A DNA stretch of 64,000 bases from Trogon surrucura (taxonomy: Eukaryota; Chordata; Aves; Trogoniformes; Trogonidae): contig CM036658.1 in NCBI GenBank assembly GCA_020746105.1, positions 9,222,689 to 9,286,688 on the forward strand, given 5' to 3'. Positions 13,389-20,929 of this stretch are shown one piece after another (positions within the stretch are counted from its first letter, which is position 1; every line of letters begins with the position of its first letter). The position numbers and the translations under genes were made by a program. Under the pieces are notes generated by a model, which saw only the letters and a program-made list of their open reading frames with translations, was not told the DNA's origin and searched no databases.

Positions 13389-15580
13389 AATCTTTTTGCT
13401 TCACCAAGCAAAATATGTTAATGTAGTTAGAGTAGTTATTTACTTGGCATGTTACTTGCACTGTTATTGCAATGGAGCACTCTAATATTCTTGTAAGAAA
13501 GAGTCGGAAGTATTCTAGTTTACTATTGAATATTTTAAGGTCAACACTAACTGCATATTTCCATCAATAACGCAAGCAAATATGCCTCACTCCAGTAATC
13601 AACACTTGTTCTGTGCATTTCAAAGTTCTTTAAAACAGCCACGGAGGAAAATAGGGAACACACCCAGCATAAACTAAATGTGCCAACGGGTGAACTGAAC
13701 TCATACTTCAATTTTTATATAAGTTTTATGCCAATATTTGGTTTGCTTTTAAATAAAACATGAGCAGTTCTTCTTGTAATGGGGAGCCGCACTTCACGAA
13801 AGTCACACCTCTGACAGTATTTCTCAGAGCAGCGGTGGGTTATCTGAGATCTGACCAGGTTGCTGACACTGCTTCCACTGGTTTTTGAAGGTAGGGCACT
13901 GACTGTAGGAGCAGAAGGTCATCCAGTCTCTTTCTGGGAAATGTGTCCCACTGCTGAGAGCCAGACACAGAAGGACGACATGTGAGAGTCAAAATCCTAA
14001 TTCAATATTGCATTCTTGTTCCAGAGCTAAACATGAGTTCAACTGCCATTGCTATGCTCTGTTTACTGCCTTGCTTAAGAGGCACATACTTAAGTGCCTT
14101 GTTTTGTAGAGGCTAATGGGAATAATGTGCAAATACGTGTCCGAGGTTTAGAGATATGACAGCAGGATGGAAGTTAATGCGGCATTTCCTCAGGGCTTAC
14201 TTGCAGAGGATTTGGGTATCTCCTAAGGAATCTGGTCATTTGGTGAAACAGCAGGTTCCAGGGTAGAGCAACTTAATATATTGCGTTGCTTCCAGGCTTC
14301 CAGGCACAGGGTATTCAGTGTAGTTTCCCGAAAGAATGTTGTTAGCCAAACAAAGCTTTGGACAGACTCTGATTTGACAGCTTGGCTGTTGCCTCAGGGC
14401 TGGTGAAATGACTTTCCTGATATCAGCAGAATCCTCATTGTTTCTCCAACATACCCTTAAACTGTGTGCAATATTGTCTATTATAGGGCTATTTAATACA
14501 CTAGAAATCATAAAATCACTAGCTTGGTCATGTGAGTAAGTAGGAAAGAACTTTCTTTGATGAATACTTCTTATTAGAGAAGGAAGTAAAGCTAGTGCGG
14601 AATTGGTTAATTCTGGCAATTCCTTACTCAAGCACAACTTCTTCTCAAGATCCAGATATATGCCATGTAACTCCCATTCTGGGACTAGCAACTTTTATAA
14701 ATCAATAATGCACAAAACCTTTTCTTTCCCTGGTGCTTTTGAAGACATTGGCTGCACAGCACGCCTCCGCAGCAAGACTAGGAAAATATTGTTATTCCTT
14801 GTATTTTGTCAGGTCAGGGTGATCATAACATGCAGCATAAATTTCAGAGCATTTCTTGATTTGTTGTGCTTTGGTTTTAAGCCTGATGGTGCAGATCAAC
14901 ACAGGAGAGGACTGGAGAGAGGTGTAGTTGATTATATGAATTAGAAAAATATGAATGAATGTGTGGTAGACACGTAGCACAGGAATGGGTATCGTGGTAG
15001 AACATTGCAAAAGATAGCACCTATTGAGCAACCCTGATTCAGTGGTTGACATGTTTGCTTTGCTCCACTTTCACCACAATGAATATTTACCTAGGGATCA
15101 TGTAAGAGACCATCCCAAGTTGTAAAAACAGGCGATAAATGCTTCAGTTTGTTAAAAAAAAAACCAAAAACCATTGAGGTTTTGTCCTGAACAATGTTAA
15201 CCACTGTTTTCAGCTCATGTTAAGAAAATAGCATTGCGATTTGGGCTTAAACAACATACTGTAAGTATGGGAGAGCTCTGCTCATTACAAGTTGCTGCAG
15301 CAAAGCTATGTGTGCCGGTGTTCCAGGCACCTTTGTTTGAAGTCTTAAATGCCTCGCACAAACTTGGTGAGCAGGTTTATAGGGCATTGCTTCTTAAGCA
15401 GCAAAGATACTGATGGCTTCCTCTCATCTGTCTTGCTTCAGCTGTGTCATCTCTAGGCAAGTTGGGCTTCCACTCAGACATATTCAAGCCATAGAAGAGT
15501 GGCCAGTTTCTACATCCAAGGAACATGGGAATGATCACTCTTGTCTGCACAAGTTCCAGTGCCAGCCAGAGCACTGCCTA
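13389..15580. other. Unassigned non-coding DNA
   Basis: No recognised repeat. An open frame of 151 codons on the minus strand (14236-14691) has no recognisable domain and no convincing splice signals; I treat it as chance. Confidence 0.5.
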
Positions 15581-15746
15581 TTGTGGACTGTGACAGTGAG
15601 CGACACACTGTGACCTCACATCCCTTGCTGCTTATCTTGGGGCACTGGAGGAGTTGAGGCCAGTCTGGCTCATGCCTGGACTCCTGCCCGAGCGTGCCTG
15701 TGACATCTGGAGGGTCATATCGTGTGGCGAGATCTCAGCAGCGCAG
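15581..15746 (+). promoter_or_regulatory. Promoter and 5'UTR exon 1 of Topors-like copy 1
   Basis: Homologous to the upstream region of copy 3 (29493-29800 on the minus strand). Both share 'GGCCAGTCTGGCTC', 'GCCTGGACTCCTGCC', 'CGAGCGTGCCTG' and the 'TGCTTATCTT' block. Two degenerate CRE sites remain, TGACAGTG at 15591 and TGACCTCA at 15611; the equivalents in copy 3 are perfect TGACGTCA. Exon 1 ends at the splice donor GCGCAG|GTGAGC (GT at 15747). The transcription start was not determined. Confidence 0.65.
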
Positions 15747-15903
15747 GTGAGCTATGTGGGGAAACATGCCCCCAGGGTGGCCCTGGGGCTGGTGATGGGA
15801 CTTGGGGAGTCAGGAGGGTGTCCTTCTCAAGGGGCCTGGGCATTTCTTCCTGCCCTCTGCCCTTTGGGACAGCGAGTGACCGTGGTCTCTCTCCTTTTTG
15901 CAG
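15747..15903 (+). other. 5'UTR intron of Topors-like copy 1
   Basis: 157-bp GT...AG intron, with donor GTGAGC and acceptor CTCCTTTTTGCAG. Its internal sequence ('GGGGAGTCAGGAGGGTGTCC', 'CATTTCTTCCTGCCCT') aligns with the 150-bp intron of copy 3 at 29343-29492 on the opposite strand. The intron is therefore shared by descent, which excludes retroposition of a spliced mRNA. Confidence 0.75.
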
Positions 15904-15971
15904 TGTGTGACATCAGTGAGAGGGAGCAGCTCCTTGTCCTCAGCTGTCCCCAGCCTGCCTCAACAAGCAAC

Positions 15972-16637
15972 ATGGCCGCAGAAGCAGGGTGGAGCTGCCC
16001 GATCTGCTGTGATGCTCCAGAGAGTGTTGCTTATGTGACCCAGTGTCTCCATCAGTTCTGTTTGGGCTGCATTTTGCAGTGGACAAGGAGGAAAGTGCCG
16101 TGCCCCCTTTGCAGACAGCCTATCAAGACCGTCATTTTCTCTGTGCAGTCAGAGGAAGATTTTTTGGAAATTGATTTTCCACAGACTTTAGATCCATCGT
16201 TTGCTGGCCACCACGATGAGGAGGAGACTGTGGAACTGGTGTCCCGGACTGGCTTCTGGGCCAGCCTTTTCCAGAGCTCCCCGGAGTTCCTCGAGCCTGT
16301 GTTGCCCTGGCTCTACCAAGAGCTGTCAGCGCTGTATGAGTCCCACTGGTGGGAGGCAGCCCTCGTACAGAGCATCGTCATTGTGAATCTGTGCCTCCAC
16401 GGGCTGGACGAGGAGGCCTTGGTCCAGGAGCTGCAGCACTTCCTGCAAGAGCAGACGGTGACATTTGTGCTCCAGCTCATTGATCGGTGCAGCGAGGTGA
16501 TCCTGCAGGAGATGGAACTCCTGGATTTCCTGGCTGGTGAGGAGCAGGAGGACAGGCTCGTGGCCAGCCCTGACCCTGCCCCCATCCTGGGGGGGGACTC
16601 CTGGCCCCAACCCCAGAGCACAGGAAGAGCCCCATGA
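15972..16637 (+). CDS. Topors-like RING E3 ubiquitin ligase, copy 1 (221 aa, C-terminus frameshifted)
   Basis: Likely E3 ubiquitin-protein ligase of the avian Topors-like family; the RING would bind an E2 enzyme. A complete C3HC4 RING is visible: C9, C12, C25, H27, C30, C33, C44 and C47 (CPIC near the start, CPLC at the end). Residues about 85-190 form a helical region shared with copies 2 and 3 ('PVLPWLYQELSALY..HWWEA', 'LCLHGLDEEALVQELQ', 'LQLIDRCSE'). The ATG at 15972 is the first after the 5'UTR intron and aligns with the copy 3 start. The frame ends early. After the G8 run at 16589-16596 the family-type C-terminus (an 'EEPHEELGQ' block) continues in another frame to a stop at 16737, so about one base was probably gained or lost near the run. 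The Ser-rich linker of copies 2 and 3 is absent. The domain call is firm. Whether it is functional or a pseudogene is undecided. Confidence 0.75.
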   Translation: MAAEAGWSCPICCDAPESVAYVTQCLHQFCLGCILQWTRRKVPCPLCRQPIKTVIFSVQSEEDFLEIDFPQTLDPSFAGHHDEEETVELVSRTGFWASLFQSSPEFLEPVLPWLYQELSALYESHWWEAALVQSIVIVNLCLHGLDEEALVQELQHFLQEQTVTFVLQLIDRCSEVILQEMELLDFLAGEEQEDRLVASPDPAPILGGDSWPQPQSTGRAP

Positions 16638-17352
16638 GGAGCTGGGGCAGGTAGTGGCAGATCCCTCTGCTGCTGACTGGGGCTGGGAATACTCATCTGT
16701 GGGGCCCCAGTGCCTCACTGAAGACGAAGACCAGTAGTTCCCAGACCCTTTCAGCCCATGAGAGACCATGCTGCTGGCAACACCAGGGCGTCCCAGAAGC
16801 TGGTGAAATCAGGGTTGGGCTAGCAGCTGGGACATACTCTGGCCCCCAAGTGGATTTGGAGGCACTTGCTAGTAACTTAATCATGAAAGAAGAAGATACA
16901 ACTGTGAAAAACCACAGTAAAAATACTAGTCTCTCACGAAAAGCAGTGCAACTGGCATTGCTATCCCCACTGCCCATGATGAATTTTCCTCCTTCTTCTG
17001 CTGCTGGACTTCCCCCTCATGAGTCTGCTGCAACCTGAGGTCAGCAGGGCCTCTCTGCTGGGGAGGCTACAGCCATGCAGCCCTTTGCTGGGGTGGGAGG
17101 GTGTCCAAGTCCAGGCTGTGTCCCATGGGCTCAGTAGCCCAGGCCTGGCTTCCTCTATGCCTCCCCTCTGCCTTGACGTCTTAGAGGTGTGCTGTCCTGC
17201 CAGACTTCACTGCTTGACATGACTTTGGTACAGTTGCACCCAATACCTCCTTCTGCACAGAGACACATCTTAGTGCTGGACTGTGTGTAAAACCAGGGCT
17301 GTACCCCCAAAAAGTAAACAAAAGCACAGTGAAGGCACCGTTGGCCACCTGG
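16638..17352. other. 3' flank of Topors-like copy 1
   Basis: 16638-16737 still reads as a shifted-frame Topors-like C-terminus. Beyond that the sequence is moderately GC-rich with no recognised domain, and no clear poly-A signal was assigned. Confidence 0.5.
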
Positions 17353-17468
17353 TCACAGAATCACAGAATCACAGAACTGTTGAGGCTGGAAAAGACCTCT
17401 GAGATTGTCAAGTTCAGCCTCTGACTCAACAGCATCGCCACGGCTAGACCGTTGGCACTAAGTGCCAC
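17353..17468 (-). mobile_element. CR1 LINE, 3' end (left part, split by the ERV)
   Basis: CR1 3' terminus on the minus strand: octamer tail TCACAGAATCACAGAATCACAG, then 'TGAGGCTGGAAAAGACCTCTG' and 'GGCACTAAGTGCCAC'. It is interrupted at 17468 by the retroviral LTR and resumes at 23005. The intact equivalent junction (GTGCCACATCCAGCCTC) can be read in a related CR1 at about 60714. Confidence 0.9.
17464..17468. repeat. Target-site duplication, left (GCCAC)
   Basis: GCCAC here and at 23005-23009 flank the provirus exactly at its TG...CA ends. A five-base duplication left by integration. Confidence 0.9.
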
Positions 17469-17794
17469 TGTGATATTTTGGCTTGAGGGTTTCAGACTTG
17501 CTGAACGCAGGTGTTCGCTTATCTGTTGTGCAGACCCTAAGCACGGAGGAAAACAAGGCCTACACAGTGAGAGCCAGCCGAAGGAGGGAGTCTTGTGACA
17601 ACAGGACGGCCCTGTTTTGGCTAAGGAGCAAGGCTGCACGGAAGACTAACGATGTGAACCATCCTGCACATAGATAAGTTTTTGCAAAATAAAATCCTGA
17701 AGGCCACAGGGCCCAGAGTGGAAATTTTTACCCTAATATCCCTATATGACTATAGTCACCCACTCTTCGCTCAAATCATGCTGAATGCCACCCT

Positions 17795-17832
17795 GGGGGG
17801 GGGGGGCAGGGGGTGTGAAAAATAGTATATAA
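17795..17832 (+). promoter_or_regulatory. LTR core promoter: G-tract plus TATA box
   Basis: Twelve consecutive G, then CA and five more G, followed 13 bases later by TATATAA. The arrangement is identical in the 3' LTR (22537-22574). The start of transcription is expected about 25-30 bases beyond the TATA box. Confidence 0.75.
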
Positions 17833-18072
17833 GGAGCATAGAGGGTATGTGTCGTTGGGAGGAGAAGACCCCAGAAGAGGAAGAGGCGGTCGACGGGCTG
17901 TGCTCCTTCTCCTTCACCCAAGACAGGGACGCCTTCTTGGTAAGAATTGCGCTTCCACCTTTTGGTGTGTAATACCCGGGATAGTATTTTGCTAGCATTA
18001 GTATCGTATATTAGCGCTATTGCAGAGAGTGAATTTATCAACGGCAACTCCGAATCTTGTATCTGTCGCTTC

Positions 18073-18078
18073 AATAAA
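18073..18078 (+). terminator. LTR polyadenylation signal AATAAA
   Basis: AATAAA about 245 bp after the TATA box, in the expected R-region position. The 3' LTR equivalent is at 22815-22820 and would end the proviral transcript. Another AATAAA at 17688 lies upstream of the TATA box in U3 and cannot serve transcripts started in this LTR. Confidence 0.75.
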
Positions 18079-18109
18079 TCACTTATTGTTAGTTACCTTG
18101 CAAATTGTC

Positions 18110-18205
18110 TCAGTGCAAGTCCTTAAACGGGGCTCTGAAAATTCAGTGCAAGCCCTTAGTGGGGCTCTGAAAACTCAGTGCAAGTCCCTAACGGGGCTCT
18201 GAAAC
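18110..18205 (+). repeat. Three tandem ~32-bp repeats in LTR U5
   Basis: Units at 18110-18142, 18143-18174 and 18175-18205, each TCAGTGCAAG...GGGGCTCTGAAA. A degenerate partial fourth (AAGTGCTTAGCTGGGGT) follows. The same array is in the 3' LTR. The shortening unit lengths (33, 32, 31) point to slippage or unequal exchange. Confidence 0.9.
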
Positions 18206-18263
18206 AAGCAAGTGCTTAGCTGGGGTACTCTCACAGCCACATACCTTTCACGCGACAGTAAAT

Positions 18264-18282
18264 TGGCGCAGCGAGCAGGGTT
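18264..18282 (+). promoter_or_regulatory. Primer-binding site, tRNA-Ser(UGA) type
   Basis: TGGCGCAGCGAGCAGGGTT lies six bases after the 5' LTR end. It is the reverse complement of the 3' end (including CCA) of vertebrate tRNA-Ser(UGA) as I recall it, with 19 of 19 bases matching before divergence at 18283. Confidence 0.85.
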
Positions 18283-18285
18283 GCC

Positions 18286-19874
18286 ATGGATAAACTCCTG
18301 CAAAAATATAAATGTGCACCCTCTGAAGCTAGGAGAGAGTTGGCCCAGGAGTTTTGGAACAAAGTGGTAGAGCGAATAGAACAATGTAGGAGTGAGCAAA
18401 GAGTTAAGGAGGGGACTTGTTTATCTTGCGCGCGAAAAGAGATCAGAGATTCTCCTCCACCTGAGAAAATTGCAAATGTGGAATATGCCATGGCAAAATC
18501 AGCAAACGAAGTGTTAAAAAACTCACTGGCTTTCGAAAGGGAAAGTCGAGAAAAATGGAAACTCAAGTAGAAAACCTAAAGGTAGAATATGCTCTGCTAA
18601 AATCTGAAAACGCAGTGCTGAAAGCATCGCTGGCCTCAGTAGACAACCTTGAGAGTGAAAATCAGGACCTTAAAATGCAATTGGATGCAGCCACGATGCG
18701 AGAAAAACGGTTACAGGAAAAATTAGATCTTATCCTAAACCAAATGCCTTCTGTAGAGTCGGCTAAACAAATCTGTAAATTGGTACACAATACAGATCCT
18801 GAATCGTGGGATGGAGGCATTTGGTGTGATAACGACACTGAGGAGCTGGTGGAAAATTTTGACTGTGATCCTGTCTCTGTCCAACCATTAATTAAACCTG
18901 AGATCGTGAACGAAGGCAATGACAATGCTCACACTATTGTACGAACCACGGCATATTCTCCAACTGAACTTGCTAAATTGCAGCAAAAGTATTCCAAATG
19001 CCCGGGGGAGTCTGAGACAGAGTATGTGTGGCAAGTCTCCCTTACGGGGGGCGATCGAGTTCTGCTAAGTGAGGAAGAATCAGGAGGTTATTGGGGTCCT
19101 GGAGTATTTTTAACCACTGTACCAGGTGAGGATCATGTTTATACCTTGACTGCAAGAGCTGCTAATTGGGCTGGCGGCATAGATCCTCAGGAGAGAGGAG
19201 ATCCCATTGTTATTACAACCCCAGGGTTTAATGATTTAGCCACGTCTGTACAGAAAGCAGCCTGCATACAAGCAATGTATGAGAGGGACTTGTTGAGGAC
19301 GTCCCCGATGACAACCCCTATTGACCCAGTAAGGTTATCTCCTCTTATCCGTGGCTTCCCAGATTGCTTAAAAACATTTGTAGCTACTGTCCAGGAGCGC
19401 ATACAAAATACCCGAGCTATGAATGCTGCGGTGGCTGCTGCAGTTCCCCCACAGGTTAGGGCACATGTAACAACTTGGAATGAGTTTGTACAGGAGCTAG
19501 TGAATTACGGGCGCCGTATGGGTTGGGTCGGACCGACTAAAGGGAAACCACCCGAAAACTTGAAAAGGGTTCACCAGGTACACACAGTAAAACCTAAGCC
19601 ACAAGTCAAATCACAGTTCAATACCGAGCGTAATGGTCTTTGGCGTAAAGCCTTGGCTCTGGGAATACCGCGGCAAAAGCTACACGGCACTCCCACCGCC
19701 GACCTCCAAACTCTGGTGCAACTACTAAGTAAGAAAAACAACCCGCAAGGGAAGAGTCAATCGGCAGTGAATAAATCAGTCTCTGATAAGCCCGTGCCTT
19801 TGGCCCCACCAGAGGATTTAATTGACCTAGCAGACGATTCAACAAAAAACATGCAGCTCCGGGGAGGGCAGTGA
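18286..19874 (+). pseudogene. ERV gag (one frameshift near the N-terminus)
   Basis: Gag polyprotein region, whose role is virion core assembly. A first frame opens at ATG 18286 (context GCCATGG) and stops at 18570. The remainder is open from 18555 to 19874 (439 codons). The N-terminal part is a predicted coiled coil built from a tandem repeat ('VEYAMAKSANEVLK', then 'VEYALLKSENAVLK'). The two copies lie 104 bases apart, one short of 35 codons, which accounts for the frame change by a one-base loss. The middle resembles a capsid region ('PIDPVRLSPLIRGFP', 'AAAVPPQVRAHV'). No CCHC zinc knuckle is present; the C-terminus is basic and then acidic. The frame ends just after a -1 frameshift signal leading into protease. 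The recognition is structural and positional, not by a named close relative. Confidence 0.75.
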
Positions 19875-19890
19875 GCCTCCCTGCTCGGAG
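19844..19890 (+). promoter_or_regulatory. Gag-Pro programmed -1 frameshift signal
   Basis: Heptamer A AAA AAC at 19844-19850, in the correct X XXY YYZ register of the gag frame (ACA AAA AAC). A 6-base spacer follows, then a stem: CTCCG (19857-19861) with CGGAG (19886-19890), and GGAGG (19863-19867) with CCTCC (19876-19880). The gag stop TGA is inside the loop region at 19872-19874. The -1 frame is open straight into the protease. Confidence 0.8.
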
Positions 19891-20398
19891 GATATTAGCT
19901 GTACAATGGCTCCTTAACAAACGTTACGAACCTATCATTGCTGTTCCAACAGGACCAAAGAAAGTTTATACAAATTTCCTTATTGATACCGGTGCTCAAA
20001 TATCAGTAATCTCTAAAGAGACTGCAGAATTCTTAAACATAAAACCTAGTCGCCGTAAGATAAAATTTACAGGAATTGATGGAGTTATAAAGGAATGCCC
20101 TACTGCTAAAATTGTCTTGTGGCTCCCAGGGGAAAAGAAATTAACTCGTGCTGAGGTTTTAGTCGATGCTGCAAACACTAATATTCTGGGATTTGATTTA
20201 CTGTATGGTAGAGTGTGGAAGTTACCCGATGGGACAGTCTGGAGTTTTGCCGGACAAGGTAACGGAGACAGCGAACCGCTTGAGGGGGATGAGCCTAAAA
20301 CAATAAACTTACTAGAGATGTCTATATCTCTGCCTCCATCAAAGATAACAAACATAAAGCAGTACCCCCCCGCCAGCAGCTGCACAATCGGGTATTGA
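19850..20398 (+). CDS. ERV aspartic protease (pro), read by -1 frameshift from gag
   Basis: Retroviral aspartic protease, which would cleave the Gag and Gag-Pol polyproteins as a homodimer. The catalytic motif is visible as FLIDTGAQISVI, with the Asp encoded at about 19985-19987. A flap-like Gly-rich turn ('FTGIDGVI') and a C-terminal 'NILGFDLLYG' block (the I-L-G motif) are typical of the fold. There is no ATG of its own; the frame is entered from gag through the slippery heptamer at 19844. It continues past the protease towards RT, but a run of seven C (20365-20371) precedes a frame change and it stops at 20398. The protease domain itself looks intact. This is a relic in a defective provirus, not a host enzyme. 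Confidence 0.85.
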   Translation, partial: HAAPGRAVSLPARRILAVQWLLNKRYEPIIAVPTGPKKVYTNFLIDTGAQISVISKETAEFLNIKPSRRKIKFTGIDGVIKECPTAKIVLWLPGEKKLTRAEVLVDAANTNILGFDLLYGRVWKLPDGTVWSFAGQGNGDSEPLEGDEPKTINLLEMSISLPPSKITNIKQYPPASSCTIGY

Positions 20399-20714
20399 CG
20401 GGGTGGTAGAAGATTTAGAAATGTGAGGCATTATTACCCGTACACATTCCCCGTACAATTCTCCTGTCTGGCCAGTAAAAAAGCCAAATGGACAGTGGAG
20501 GCTTACTATTGATTACAGACAATTAAATGCTAATACTGCACCTTTAACTGCAGCTGTACCAAACACTGCAGAATTGGTTACTCAAATACAGGGAGCTTCT
20601 CACCCATGGATGGCAACCTTAGATGTTAAGGATATGGTTTTTATGATTCCTCTACAGGAACATGACAAAGCTCTATTTGCTTTTACTTGGAAAACTCCAT
20701 CAAATCAGCACTAG
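20373..20714 (+). pseudogene. ERV pol: N-terminal reverse transcriptase stub
   Basis: The frame (+1 relative to protease, starting after the C7 run) encodes RT fingers/palm motifs: 'SPYNSPVWPVKKPNGQWR', 'LTIDYRQLNANTAP' and 'MATLDVKDMVF', which includes the first catalytic Asp of RT. An in-frame TGA at 20424 and a stop at 20712 break it. The polymerase active site (YxDD), thumb, RNase H and integrase are absent. After about 20700 the sequence jumps to AT-rich DNA before env, so most of pol was deleted. Confidence 0.85.
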
Positions 20715-20762
20715 ATTTATAATATCTACCTAATTTAACATTTGTCGGTCATACGACCGAGC

Positions 20763-20788
20763 ATTTTTCCTTTTTTTTTATTTTACAG
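20763..20788 (+). promoter_or_regulatory. Candidate env splice acceptor
   Basis: Long pyrimidine tract followed by TTTTACAG (AG at 20787-20788), eight bases before the small membrane ORF. It is positioned as the 3' splice site for a subgenomic env message; the LTR donor at 17940 is a possible partner. Confidence 0.55.
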
Positions 20789-20796
20789 GAACCCCG

Positions 20797-20928
20797 ATGT
20801 CAGGAAACTGTACCTGGGACGACGGACTACCCTACACTGAACTGGAGTGCCCCCAGGGACTGTTCATATTTGTGATTGGAATTGTTGTATTCCTGGTACT
20901 GATAATAATCTGGAAACCAAAATTTTAA
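20797..20928 (+). CDS. Small ORF, 43-aa single-pass membrane protein, upstream of env
   Basis: I do not recognise this protein. It begins at the first ATG after the candidate splice acceptor and ends with TAA at 20926; the env ATG starts at 20930, one base after the stop codon ends. The first 20 residues are polar and acidic (MSGNCTWDDGLPYTELECPQ) with one N-glycosylation motif (N-C-T). Residues about 22-38 are strongly hydrophobic (Ile/Val/Leu/Phe) and the tail is short and basic (WKPKF). The topology fits a type III or signal-anchor mini-protein. It could be an accessory protein, an out-of-frame piece of an env leader, or an upstream ORF that modulates env translation. It is intact although its neighbours are broken, but 43 codons can stay open by chance. 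Confidence 0.45.
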   Translation: MSGNCTWDDGLPYTELECPQGLFIFVIGIVVFLVLIIIWKPKF

Positions 20929-20929
20929 A

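Larger units (their letters stand above)
17469..18257 (+). mobile_element. ERV 5' LTR (789 bp)
   Basis: Starts TGTGATATTTTGG and ends CACGCGACA. It contains, in order: the palindrome TGACTATAGTCA (17747-17758), a G12-CA-G5 tract (17795-17813), TATATAA (17826-17832), a consensus splice donor G|GTAAGA (GT at 17940), AATAAA (18073-18078), and a three-copy repeat of about 32 bp (18110-18205). By eye it differs from the 3' LTR at about six positions plus one 5-bp indel, i.e. under 1% divergence. Confidence 0.95.

Noticed and set aside
14236-14691. 151-codon minus-strand open frame
   Set aside because: No domain, no family resemblance, no splice signals of note, and overlapping open frames on the other strand.
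15654-15971. Upstream in-frame extension of copy 1
   Set aside because: It reads through the conserved 5'UTR intron and has no ATG that aligns with the family start; the ATG at 15972 does.
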